From: Clostridia bacterium
GTDB lineage: Bacteria; Bacillota; Clostridia; Oscillospirales; CAG-272
Length of the DNA stretch: 40,753 nucleotides
NCBI GenBank assembly: GCA_017415485.1
Contig: JAFQGP010000033.1
Coordinates: 1-40,753, forward strand
Direction of reading: 5' to 3'
Numbering within the stretch: position 1 is the stretch's first letter; every line of letters begins with the position of its first letter. The notes below the pieces were generated by a model. It saw only the letters and a list, made by a program, of their open reading frames with translations, was not told the origin of the DNA and searched no databases. Made by a program: the position numbers and the translations under genes. Shown here in pieces: positions 23,817-31,229 of the stretch.

Positions 23817-23846
23817 TTTATTTTCCTTTCGTTTCAAAACGCAGTT

Positions 23847-24578
23847 TTACGAGTGGATTGCAAATCCGTCGAAGTGATGTTTTCCTTCGACGTCGGTGAT
23901 GTCGTACTTTGCGTCAAAGCTTGTGTTATGAATTCCCGCGACCTTTACGTTTGCGTTTTTAAGTTCTTCGGGAAGGTGGCTGTCGTCAGCCCAGCGGACG
24001 ACCTCAAAGTCGCCGTTGTCCTCGATGTTCATTGTGGTGATCGAGGTGTTTTCAAGGCGGACCATTTCCCAAACATCGCGGATCGGAACCTGCAGAAGCT
24101 TTGCCATAATGAGCTGAATGGTCAGCATGTGGCAAGCGATCGCAATGCTCTTGCCGCGCTCGCGGTTGACAATGTCAATGATGCCGCGGATGGCGCGCTC
24201 CTGTACCTGTGCGAAGGTCTCGCCGCCCTCCATGTGGAGAAGGTCGGGCTTCTTTTCCCAAAGCTCGATCTCGCCCGGCCACTTTGCCTCGATCTCCTCG
24301 CGGTTGAGGGTCTCCCAACCGCCGCAATGGATCTCCTTGAGGTCACCCACGGGAACGATCTCGATGTCGCGGCCGTTCTGAATTCTCTCGGCGGTCATCA
24401 TCGTGCGCTTGAGGGGGCTCGAATAGATGCGGTCGAGGTGGAATTTCGACATAGGCTCGCGGAGTGTTTCGACCTGCGCGATTCCGCGCTCGTTGAGGGG
24501 ATGGTCGGTGCTTCCGATGAAGCGGTAGAGGCGGTTCAGATCTGTCTCGCCGTGGCGGACGATATAAACTGTCGTCAT
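23847..24578 (-). CDS. Histidine phosphatase family protein (phosphoglycerate mutase-like)
   Basis: A 243-residue protein. VRHGETDLNR (7-16) holds the phosphorylated H9 and R8; R58 and E82 (LKEIHCGGWE) and the second H150 (IACHML) complete the active site. HMEGGET near residue 116 is typical of the cobC/GpmB branch. The C-terminal ~50 residues extend beyond the core. It starts three bases after the lpd-type gene, so it is coupled to it. Its substrate is unknown; a phosphatase between E3 and an SDR is not part of the textbook pyruvate or acetoin dehydrogenase operons. Confidence 0.92.
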   Translation of the reverse strand: MTTVYIVRHGETDLNRLYRFIGSTDHPLNERGIAQVETLREPMSKFHLDRIYSSPLKRTMMTAERIQNGRDIEIVPVGDLKEIHCGGWETLNREEIEAKWPGEIELWEKKPDLLHMEGGETFAQVQERAIRGIIDIVNRERGKSIAIACHMLTIQLIMAKLLQVPIRDVWEMVRLENTSITTMNIEDNGDFEVVRWADDSHLPEELKNANVKVAGIHNTSFDAKYDITDVEGKHHFDGFAIHS

Positions 24579-24581
24579 ATC

Positions 24582-25916
24582 TTAAAACCTCGCGTTTGTC
24601 ACAGCCTCGCGAAGCATTTCGGAAAGCGAGGGATGAGCAACTGTGAGGCGGCGCCAATCTTCCTGAGTGTAGCCGCGCTCAACTGCGATGGAAGCCGCGG
24701 TGATCATCTCGGGAGCCTGCGCGCCTACGAGAGCAAAGCCGATGCACTTGGTGGTCGCCTTTTCCATAATTGCGAAAACGCAACCCTGCTCGCCCTCGGC
24801 AACTGCCATACCGTTTCCGCGGTAGTCGAAGCGTGCAACGACGGTTTCGATACCCTTCTCGGCTGCGGTCTGCGAAGAGATTCCGACAGCGGCGAAAGCG
24901 GGGATTGTGTAAACGCAGCGGGGCATGATGCTGTGGTCAAGCGCTACCTTTTCGCCGCAGATGTTGTCAACTGCTACCTCTGCCTCGGTGTAAGCCGCAT
25001 GCGCAAGCATATAGCCGCCGATAACGTCGCCGATAGCGTAAATGTTCTCGACCTTGGTCCGGAGATATTCGTTTACGGCGATGGTGCCGTTACGCTCAAG
25101 GGTAAGACCTGCTTTCTCGACGCAAAGTCCTTCGGTGTTCGCACGTCTGCCTGCGGCGGAGATCACGCAATCTGCGGTGACGTCGCCCTCGGAGGTGTGA
25201 ACGGTGTAAGCCGCGCCGTTCTGTTCGACCGACTCGACCTTGGTGGAGCACTTGATCTCGATGCCGCGGCTCTGAAGGCTGCGGACGAGAAGATCGCTTG
25301 CCGCCTTTTCCTCTCCGCGAAGGAGGGAGTCCATAAGCTCAACGATCACGATCTCTGCGCCGAAAGCGGCAAATGCAGAGCCGAGCTCGAGGCCGATAAC
25401 GCCGCCGCCGATGATGCAGATCTTCTTCGGGAGCTTGGTCAGAGCAAGCGCGCCTGTGCTGTCAAGGCAAAGCTCGTTGCTGGGGAAGGGGATTCTGATG
25501 GGCGAGGAGCCGGTTGCGATGATGATGTTCTTCGCTTCGTAGTCGGTGCCGTTGCAAGTTACGGTGTTTGCGTTCTTGAAGGAGGCAAGTCCGGTAACGA
25601 CTTCAACACCCGCTGCCTTAAGCATACCTGCGATGCCCGAGATGAGCTTGTTGATCGCGCCCGCCTTCGAGGTCATGATCTTCTTGAAGGAGAATTCTCC
25701 CGCATTACGAAGCATTCCCTCGCCGGTCATGTGTCTGATCTTTTCAAGAGCAGTTGCGCGGTCGAGAATGTATTTGGTCGGAATACAGCCAACGTTGAGG
25801 CAGGTTCCGCCGAGATTTTCTTTTTCAAAAAGGCAAACCTTCTTGCCTGCCTTTGCGGCGGCGAGGGCGGCGGAATATCCGCCGGGTCCTCCGCCGATCA
25901 CAATAAGATCGTACAT
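24582..25916 (-). CDS. lpdA: Dihydrolipoyl dehydrogenase (E3)
   Basis: Reoxidises dihydrolipoyl groups on E2 using FAD and NAD. A 444-residue protein without an extra lipoyl domain. It shows IVIGGGPGGYSAALAA (5-20), the redox pair C39/C44 in GGTCLNVGCIPTK, the NAD site IIGGGVIGLELGSAFAAFG (about 172-190), the second FAD motif IYAIGDVIGG, and the catalytic VAHPSLSEM near the C-terminus. GAGGAAAATATA precedes ATG 25916. It is separated from the E2 gene by repeat B, which may lower E3 and downstream expression relative to E1-E2. Confidence 0.95.
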   Translation of the reverse strand: MYDLIVIGGGPGGYSAALAAAKAGKKVCLFEKENLGGTCLNVGCIPTKYILDRATALEKIRHMTGEGMLRNAGEFSFKKIMTSKAGAINKLISGIAGMLKAAGVEVVTGLASFKNANTVTCNGTDYEAKNIIIATGSSPIRIPFPSNELCLDSTGALALTKLPKKICIIGGGVIGLELGSAFAAFGAEIVIVELMDSLLRGEEKAASDLLVRSLQSRGIEIKCSTKVESVEQNGAAYTVHTSEGDVTADCVISAAGRRANTEGLCVEKAGLTLERNGTIAVNEYLRTKVENIYAIGDVIGGYMLAHAAYTEAEVAVDNICGEKVALDHSIMPRCVYTIPAFAAVGISSQTAAEKGIETVVARFDYRGNGMAVAEGEQGCVFAIMEKATTKCIGFALVGAQAPEMITAASIAVERGYTQEDWRRLTVAHPSLSEMLREAVTNARF

Positions 25917-25978
25917 TATATTTTCCTCTCTTACTTTTGTCAATTGTATATATCAGCGAATTATGTTATTATAATATT

Positions 25979-26137
25979 ATAATAAAATCCGTTTTTTCGG
26001 TGGCTTTGCCGACGAAAAAACACCTTTCTGACGAGCCGGGGCGAGTCCGCGCGCCGAGGGGAGCCGCCAAAATCATTGATTTTGGCGGCGGCGATAAGCG
26101 CGCGATCCTCAACTGTAAAACGCAGTTTTACAGTTGG
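25979..26137 (-). repeat. Repeat family B, copy 3 (between E2 and E3 genes)
   Basis: Read leftward it begins directly after the E2 stop with CCAACTGTAAAACTGCG. It has the GC-rich middle with CCGCCAAAATC/GATTTTGGCGG (about 26065-26091) and ends with the CGGTGGC.../ACGAAAAAAC hairpin and AATAAAAT-type tail. The stems differ from copy 1 but pair in the same way (for example CAACTG/CAGTTG against CAATTG). Confidence 0.88.
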
Positions 26138-27418
26138 TTATTTTATAAGGAGCATATCGAAGTTTTCAAGCGCGAATACGAGTTCCTTTAAGAACTTCGC
26201 CGCGGGTGCGCCGTCGAGTGCTCTGTGGTCGAAGGTGAGGGAAAGTCCCATTGCGGGATAGGTAACGTCCTGTCCGTTTACCTCCTTGATTCTGCGGGTG
26301 ATGGTATCAACGCCGAGAATACCGGTCTGGGGAGGATTGATAACGGGAGTGAAGGACTCGATTCCGAGAGAGCCGAGATTGGTTACGGTGAAGGAACCGT
26401 TCTTGAGCTTATCGGGAGCGATGGTACCCTTCTGAGCCTCGCCGATGAGAGTTTTGGCCTGAGCAGAGAGCTCATTGAGGGAAAGCTTTTCGGCATGCGC
26501 GAGGGTGGGAACGAGAAGTCCGCGGTCGGTGTCTACTGCGATGCCGAGATTAACGGTATTGAAGAATCTCATGGTGTCGTCGAGGTAGTTCGCGTTGAGG
26601 CTTCTGTGGTTAAGGATAACTCTCGAAACGGCAAAGAGGATCATGTCGTTGAGAGTGATATTGCCGTAGCCGAACTTCTCCGCATTTGCCTTGAGCTGTT
26701 CGCGGAGAGCGAGGATCTTGGTCGCATCGAAGGAGGTGTTGAGGGTAAGCTGTGCCATAGTCGAGAGGGAGGTGTGCATCGCCTTTGCGATGACCTTTCT
26801 GATGTTGGGAAGCTTTTCGTCAACGTAATCTGCCTCGGGAGCGGAAACCTCTGCTGCTGCGGGCTTGTTCTCAGCCGCGAGCTTAACGTCGCTTGCCTTG
26901 ATGAACTCGCCGTTTGCGGGAGCAACGGTGGAGAGGTCAACGCCAAGCTCGCTTGCGAGCTTCTTCGCGTTGGGCATAGCCTTGTAGTCGCCCGAAGCCT
27001 TTGCTGCGGGAGCTGCGGGAGCAGCTGCGGGAGCGGGAGCCGCTACGGGAGCCTGTCCGGGGATGATGGGAGCGAAATCGTCCTCATCGTCGTCAGCGGA
27101 TGCTGCTGCGGGAGCAGCGGGAGCTGCCGCGGGTGCGGGAGCAGGAGCTGCTGCGCCGCTCTTTGCTGCTTCGAGATCCTTTTCGTCGCCGATAGCAAGG
27201 AGCGCGGTGCCTGCGTCTACCTTATCGAATTCCTTGACGAAGATCTCGGTAACAAGACCCTTTGCAAAGCTTTCGATGGGGAGAACGGTCTTGTCGGTCT
27301 CAACTTCAAGAAGAACGTCGCCCTTCTTTACGCTGTCGCCAACCTTGACCAGAAGTTTTGTGACTGTAGCCTCGTCGGTCGTCTGACCGGCGGCGGGCAT
27401 AACAACTTTCTTGACCAT
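26138..27418 (-). CDS. 2-oxoacid dehydrogenase E2, dihydrolipoamide acyltransferase
   Basis: A 426-residue core enzyme of the pyruvate/acetoin-type complex. The lipoyl domain (about 1-78) has the target lysine K43 in VETDKTVLP. A long Ala/Pro swinging arm (about 88-150, with an acidic DDDEDDF) follows. The peripheral-subunit-binding domain lies near 152-185 (MPNAKKLASELGVDLSTV). The catalytic domain (about 205-426) ends with DHRALDGAPAAKFL, which carries the catalytic His and Asp. AGAGGTG precedes ATG 27418; three codons further up is a weaker start. The E1-beta stop lies 12 bases before. The divergent lipoate ligase is its likely modifier. Confidence 0.94.
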   Translation of the reverse strand: MVKKVVMPAAGQTTDEATVTKLLVKVGDSVKKGDVLLEVETDKTVLPIESFAKGLVTEIFVKEFDKVDAGTALLAIGDEKDLEAAKSGAAAPAPAPAAAPAAPAAASADDDEDDFAPIIPGQAPVAAPAPAAAPAAPAAKASGDYKAMPNAKKLASELGVDLSTVAPANGEFIKASDVKLAAENKPAAAEVSAPEADYVDEKLPNIRKVIAKAMHTSLSTMAQLTLNTSFDATKILALREQLKANAEKFGYGNITLNDMILFAVSRVILNHRSLNANYLDDTMRFFNTVNLGIAVDTDRGLLVPTLAHAEKLSLNELSAQAKTLIGEAQKGTIAPDKLKNGSFTVTNLGSLGIESFTPVINPPQTGILGVDTITRRIKEVNGQDVTYPAMGLSLTFDHRALDGAPAAKFLKELVFALENFDMLLIK

Positions 27419-27430
27419 TCCGAACACCTC

Positions 27431-28474
27431 TTACGCGCGAGCGAGCTTGCGAGCCGCCTCCATGATATCCTCCTTGGAGGGGATAACGTAGTTCTCGAGG
27501 TCGGGGGAGAAGGGAACGGGGGTATCCTTCGCCGCGATGCGGACGATAGGAGCGTCGAGGAGGAAGATCTCGTTTTCTGCGAAGTAGGATGCAACCTGTG
27601 CGCCCCAACCGCAGTTGTAGTTATCCTCGTGAACGATCATGAGCTTACCGGTCTTTCTTACCGATTCAACAACGGTCTCGTAGTCGAAGGGAAGGAGAGA
27701 ACGGGGGTCGATGATCTCGCAGGAAATGCCTTCCTTTTCAAGCTCTGCAGCTGCTTCCTGTGCCTTGTAGTTCATAAGAAGGTTTGCAACGATGGTAACG
27801 TCGGTACCCTCGCGGCGGATAGCTGCCTTGCCGAAGGGAACGGTGTAATCGCCGTCCGGAACTTCGCCTGCGGAGTTGATAGCGCCAACTTCCTTACGCT
27901 TGCTTCCGTAAAGGAGCTTGTGCTCGAATACGATAACGGGGTTGTTGTCGCGGATAGCCTGCTTCATCATACCCTTTGCATCATAAGCGGTGGAAGGGCA
28001 GATGACCTTGAGGCCGGGAACGTGAGCAAAGAAGGTCTCGGGGCTCTGTGCGTGCTGTGCGCCGCGGTTGGTAGCACCCGAGGGGCAACGCATAACCATG
28101 GGAACGCTGAGCTGACCGCCCGACATATATCTCATCTTAGCTGCCTGGTTTACGAGCTGGTCCATCATGCAGAAGAGGAAGTCACAGTACTGAAGGTCTG
28201 CAACGGGTCTCATTCCGTACATAGCGGAACCGACGCAAACACCGGAGATCATGATCTCGGAAATGGGAGTGTTGATGCAGCGGCCGTCCTTGATCTCGCC
28301 GCCGATATTTTCAAGTCTGCCGAATTCGTCGCCGATACCCTTGGTAACGGTGAAGGCACCGCCCATACCGCCGGGGATATCCTCGTCCTCGCCGAGCACG
28401 TAAACGCTCGGGTCGCGGCGCATTTCTTCGGCTATAGCTGCTTTAAGCGCATCTGCAATTGACATAACTGCCAT
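27431..28474 (-). CDS. 2-oxoacid dehydrogenase E1 component, beta subunit
   Basis: A 347-residue transketolase-like subunit. GEDEDIPGGMGGAFTVTKGI (about 28-48) and PISEIMISGVCVGSAMYGMRPVADLQY are the pyrimidine-domain blocks that hold the activating Glu. A C-terminal transketolase domain contains GTDVTIVANLLMNYKAQEAAAEL and IDPRSLLPFDYETVV. AGGAGGT lies nine bases before ATG 28474. It forms an a2b2 E1 with the upstream gene (20 bases away). Pyruvate, acetoin and branched-chain 2-oxoacids are all possible substrates; the short E1a and the sequence style favour pyruvate or acetoin. Confidence 0.93.
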   Translation of the reverse strand: MAVMSIADALKAAIAEEMRRDPSVYVLGEDEDIPGGMGGAFTVTKGIGDEFGRLENIGGEIKDGRCINTPISEIMISGVCVGSAMYGMRPVADLQYCDFLFCMMDQLVNQAAKMRYMSGGQLSVPMVMRCPSGATNRGAQHAQSPETFFAHVPGLKVICPSTAYDAKGMMKQAIRDNNPVIVFEHKLLYGSKRKEVGAINSAGEVPDGDYTVPFGKAAIRREGTDVTIVANLLMNYKAQEAAAELEKEGISCEIIDPRSLLPFDYETVVESVRKTGKLMIVHEDNYNCGWGAQVASYFAENEIFLLDAPIVRIAAKDTPVPFSPDLENYVIPSKEDIMEAARKLARA

Positions 28475-28494
28475 AGTAATTTACCTCCTTACAA

Positions 28495-29469
28495 TCAGTC
28501 TGCATAGATATCCTCAAGTGCGGACTCAAGCGAGGGCACAGGGGAGTTCTTTGCAAATTCTACGGAATCATCGATAGCTGCATCGACTTCTTCCTCGACC
28601 TTTTCGAGCTCTTCCTCGGTTGCAACGCCTTCTTCAAGAAGTCTTGCGCGGAAGGTCTTGATGGGATCGCGATCCTCAAGCCATTCCTTCTCCTCTTCCT
28701 TCGGTCTGTAACCGCAGGCGTCGTTTCTGGAGTGACCGTACTTACGGTAGGTCTTGAGCTCAAGAATGGTGGGTCCTTCGCCGGAACGAGCGCGCTCGAC
28801 AGCAACTGCCATAGCCTCGTTGACTGCAAGAACGTCGTTGCCGTCAACAACTACGCCGGGGCATCCGTAAGCGGAAGCGCGGCCTGCTGCGGGATCCTCA
28901 AGAAGGGTGGTCAGGTGGATGGAGGTGGTTGCGGAGTAGAGGTTGTTTTCACAAACGAAAACTACGGGGAGCTTCCAGGTAGCGGCAAAGTTGATCGCCT
29001 CGTGGAAGGAACCCTCATTGGTTGCACCGTCGCCCATGAAGGAAACGGCGATGTTGTCTTTCTTCTGCATCTTAAATGCAAGTGCGGTGCCTGCGGCGAT
29101 CGGAATGTTACCGCCAACGATTGCGTTTGCGGGGGGAACGCCAACGGACATATCGCCCGTGTGCATTGCGCCGCCCTTACCCTTACAGCAGCCGTCAACG
29201 CGTCCGAACATCTCCGCCATCATGGAACGAAGCGAGATGCCCTTTGCAAGGTCGTGACCTGCGGGACGGTGTGTGGAGTAAACGACGTCTTCACGGCGAA
29301 GATCGTAAATGATTCCTACTGCGGAAGCTTCTTCTCCCGCGCTCTGGTGGATGGTACCGGGCATAATACCCTCGAAGAAGAGGTACTTGACCGTCTCTTC
29401 ATACTGACGGATCTCGTACATCTTGCGGTACATACCAATTGCTTTTTCTTTGTTCGGCATAACCGGCAT
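28495..29469 (-). CDS. 2-oxoacid dehydrogenase E1 component, alpha subunit
   Basis: A 324-residue thiamine-diphosphate subunit. The cofactor motif GDGATNEGSFHEAINFAATW runs to PVVFVCENN (about 160-190). RPAGHDLAKGI and KGGAMHTGDMSVGVPPANAIVGG are the channel and loop blocks. YRKYGHSRNDACGYRP is the conserved phosphorylation-loop-like region. The length matches acetoin-type E1a. GGAG lies about ten bases before ATG 29469. It is the first gene of the operon, with a strong promoter at 29523-29551. A palindrome between the transcription start and the ribosome site marks a likely repressor site. Confidence 0.94.
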   Translation of the reverse strand: MPVMPNKEKAIGMYRKMYEIRQYEETVKYLFFEGIMPGTIHQSAGEEASAVGIIYDLRREDVVYSTHRPAGHDLAKGISLRSMMAEMFGRVDGCCKGKGGAMHTGDMSVGVPPANAIVGGNIPIAAGTALAFKMQKKDNIAVSFMGDGATNEGSFHEAINFAATWKLPVVFVCENNLYSATTSIHLTTLLEDPAAGRASAYGCPGVVVDGNDVLAVNEAMAVAVERARSGEGPTILELKTYRKYGHSRNDACGYRPKEEEKEWLEDRDPIKTFRARLLEEGVATEEELEKVEEEVDAAIDDSVEFAKNSPVPSLESALEDIYAD

Positions 29470-29488
29470 TGTTTTATATCTCCTTTTT

Positions 29489-29500
29489 ATGTAATTACAT
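29489..29500. promoter_or_regulatory. Candidate operator O1, ATGTAATTACAT, in the E1-alpha leader
   Basis: A perfect 12-bp palindrome just downstream of the predicted transcription start of the leftward operon and upstream of its ribosome site. Its core TGTAATTACA recurs at 29594-29603. Confidence 0.6.
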
Positions 29501-29522
29501 ACTTCTGGCTTGCGCCATTTGA

Positions 29523-29551
29523 AGTATATCATAATATAGGAAACAAGTCAA
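29523..29551 (-). promoter_or_regulatory. Strong sigma-A promoter of the 2-oxoacid dehydrogenase operon
   Basis: On the minus strand TTGACT (29546-29551), a 17-bp spacer and TATACT (29523-29528). Confidence 0.85.
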
Positions 29552-29593
29552 GAAAAATATAGGTTTTGGTTAATTCTTTTTTTGATGTAAAGT

Positions 29594-29603
29594 TGTAATT
29601 ACA
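29594..29603. promoter_or_regulatory. Candidate operator O2, TGTAATTACA, between the divergent promoters
   Basis: A perfect 10-bp palindrome identical to the core of O1. It lies between the leftward -35 (29546-29551) and the lipoate ligase -35 (29634-29639), so one regulator could act on both. Confidence 0.55.
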
Positions 29604-29633
29604 CACTAATATTTCATTTTTCTAAAAAGATTA

Positions 29634-29662
29634 TTGACAAACCTTCCCCGGCGGTGTATAAT
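29634..29662 (+). promoter_or_regulatory. Consensus sigma-A promoter of the lipoate ligase gene
   Basis: TTGACA (29634-29639), a 17-bp spacer and TATAAT (29657-29662), both perfect. The expected transcript start coincides with the ATG at 29669. Confidence 0.9.
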
Positions 29663-29668
29663 GAGGAT

Positions 29669-30550
29669 ATGAAATACGTTATAAAATCAAACTTAAATGA
29701 CCCTCACCGCAACCTTGCGGCAGAGGAGTTCCTGACGGCGAATATCGGAGAGGGGACAGAGATCCTCTTCCTCTGGCAAAACGCCCCGACCGTCGTTATA
29801 GGCAAAAATCAAAATTCCCGCGCCGAGTGCGATCTTGAAAGGATGGCGGCAGACGGTGTTCTTCTATCGCGCCGACTTTCGGGCGGCGGCGCGGTCTTCC
29901 ACGACCTCGGCAACCTCTGCTTCAGCTTTATTTCGCACGAAAAGATCCACAACGTCACGCGCCAGCTTTCCGTCATCGCGGATGCCTGCCGCACCTTCGG
30001 GATCGATGCAAAGGCAACGGGCAGAAACGACGTTGAAGCCGACGGCAGAAAGTTTTCGGGCAACGCCTTTTACTCTGTCGGCGAAAACAAATGCCACCAC
30101 GGCACTGTCCTCATCTCGGCGGATAAATCCCGCCTTGCGAATTATCTCACGGTTTCCAAAACCAAGCTTGAGGCAAAAGGAATCAAATCCGTCCGCTCAA
30201 GAGTTGTGAACCTCACCGAGCTTGTCCCCGAAATGACGGTTGAAGCCTTTGAGCAGGCACTTATTGACGCATTTGCGCCCGATATGACACTCCCGATGCC
30301 CAATGAAGCACTTTACATCGCCCGTGCCGAATTCCTCGGCTCCCGCGAATGGCTTCTCGGCTCAGACCCCGAATTCACCGACGAGATAAAATACCGCACC
30401 GCAGAGGGCGAATTCACCCTGCACCTCACCGTGAAAGGCGAGACCGTGACTGATTGCGCGGTCTATACCGATTCGCTTGATACGGAAGCGGCGGAGAGGA
30501 TTCGGGCGGAAGTGATCGGGAAGCGAATTGATGATGTGAAAAATAGATAA
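29669..30550 (+). CDS. lplA: Lipoate-protein ligase A family protein
   Basis: Attaches lipoate (via lipoyl-AMP) to the E2 lysine. A 293-residue protein. It has SRRLSGGGAVFHDLGNLCFSF (about 66-86), the lipoate/adenylate motif R-R-x-x-G-G-G-x-V-x-H; the active-site lysine region GRKFSGNAFY (about 126-135); and KTKLEAKGIKSVRSRVVNL. A C-terminal ~80-residue accessory domain follows. ATG 29669 gives the family-typical N-terminus. A perfect promoter ends only six bases before it, so the mRNA may have no leader. It is divergent from the E1a-E1b-E2-E3 operon, its obvious substrate source. The stop is followed at once by a palindrome array. Confidence 0.93.
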   Translation: MKYVIKSNLNDPHRNLAAEEFLTANIGEGTEILFLWQNAPTVVIGKNQNSRAECDLERMAADGVLLSRRLSGGGAVFHDLGNLCFSFISHEKIHNVTRQLSVIADACRTFGIDAKATGRNDVEADGRKFSGNAFYSVGENKCHHGTVLISADKSRLANYLTVSKTKLEAKGIKSVRSRVVNLTELVPEMTVEAFEQALIDAFAPDMTLPMPNEALYIARAEFLGSREWLLGSDPEFTDEIKYRTAEGEFTLHLTVKGETVTDCAVYTDSLDTEAAERIRAEVIGKRIDDVKNR

Positions 30551-30552
30551 TG

Positions 30553-30664
30553 TCGGCTTGCGCCGAGTGAATATTGCCTTCGGCAAGTTAAGATCGCGCG
30601 ATGCGCGAGTTAAGGTTCACCTTCGGTGAAGTGAAGGTGAATTTCCGCAAGCGGAAATTTTCGG
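30553..30664 (+). repeat. Micro-palindrome array, GTTAA linker, after the lipoate ligase gene
   Basis: TCGGCTTGCGCCGA, TTGCCTTCGGCAA, CGCGCGATGCGCG and TTCACCTTCGGTGAA are joined by GTGAATA, GTTAAGA and GTTAAGG, and closed by GTGAAGGTGA plus ATTTCCGCAAGCGGAAAT. It starts two bases after the stop codon, in the sense direction, and leads straight into repeat A copy 2. Confidence 0.88.
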
Positions 30665-30678
30665 AGTTGAAAATAAAA

Positions 30679-31066
30679 AGCGAGTGCGAACAAATTGTTC
30701 TGGGTGTCCCCTCATCACCCGCTGCGTCAGAACCCCAAAAACGCGCAAGCGCGTTTCCGGAAACCCGACGGCGGGAGCTTCTCCCAAGAGAAGCCTGGGG
30801 AGGCTAACGCCTTGAGCTAAATATTTCTCTCTTAGAGAAATGCTAAATTTTTGCTATGCAAAAGCTAAATACGCGCTTCACGCGAGCTAAATATTCCGCT
30901 GAAGCGGAATGCAAAGGTAGAAATTTGCTTTGGCAAATTTCATTATAAATTATTCGAAGTTTAGAAAGTAAAAAACGTAGGCTATCAGTAACCCCAGGCT
31001 TCTCCTGGGAGAAGCTCCCGCCGCAGCGGGTGATGAGGGGACACCAAGTGCGTCTATGTTCGCACC
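30679..31066. repeat. Repeat family A, copy 2, with a 44-bp insertion
   Basis: Nearly identical to 1-350 along its whole length, including the interior GCTAAAT-linked palindromes. The left inverted terminus is interrupted at 30727-30770 by 44 bases (starting TCAGAACCCC, containing ACGCGCAAGCGCGT), which copy 1 lacks. The right end changes after ACACC to AAGTGCGTCTATGTTCGCACC. It is flanked by two inward-facing GTTAA arrays. Confidence 0.88.
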
Positions 31067-31088
31067 AACAAAGTATTAAATAAAATAT

Positions 31089-31199
31089 TTTTCGCCTCGG
31101 TGAAAAATTTCCTCAACTTCGCCGAAGGCGAAACTTAACTCGGCGAAGCCGATCTTATCTTGCGCGAAGCGCAACATTAACTCGCGCTCTGCGCGATAA
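31089..31199 (-). repeat. Micro-palindrome array, GTTAA linker, antisense arm before the serine hydrolase
   Basis: Read leftward: ATCGCGCAGAGCGCG, TTGCGCTTCGCGCAA, ATCGGCTTCGCCGA and TTCGCCTTCGGCGAA with GTTAATG, GATAAGA and GTTAAGT linkers, closed by GTTGAGGAAATTTTTCACC. It mirrors the array at 30553-30664 across repeat A. Unlike the other arrays, no leftward gene ends at its start. Confidence 0.85.
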
Positions 31200-31229
31200 A
31201 CCCAATCTTATTAATTTCGGAGCACAACC

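Noticed and set aside
23394..25982. Long plus-strand reading frame (~860 codons) opposite E3, phosphatase and SDR genes
   Set aside because: It is the mirror of three well-identified minus-strand genes and shows no domain of its own; third-position bias of the real genes keeps the opposite frame open.
26225..28462. Plus-strand frame (~745 codons) opposite E2 and E1-beta
   Set aside because: Low-complexity Gly/Cys/Ser translation from the Ala/Pro linker of E2; no ribosome site and no homology pattern.
24582..29469. Certain assignment as acetoin dehydrogenase (aco) or pyruvate dehydrogenase (pdh)
   Set aside because: Motifs visible by eye are common to both; substrate-specific residues were not decidable, so general names are used for E1 and E2.
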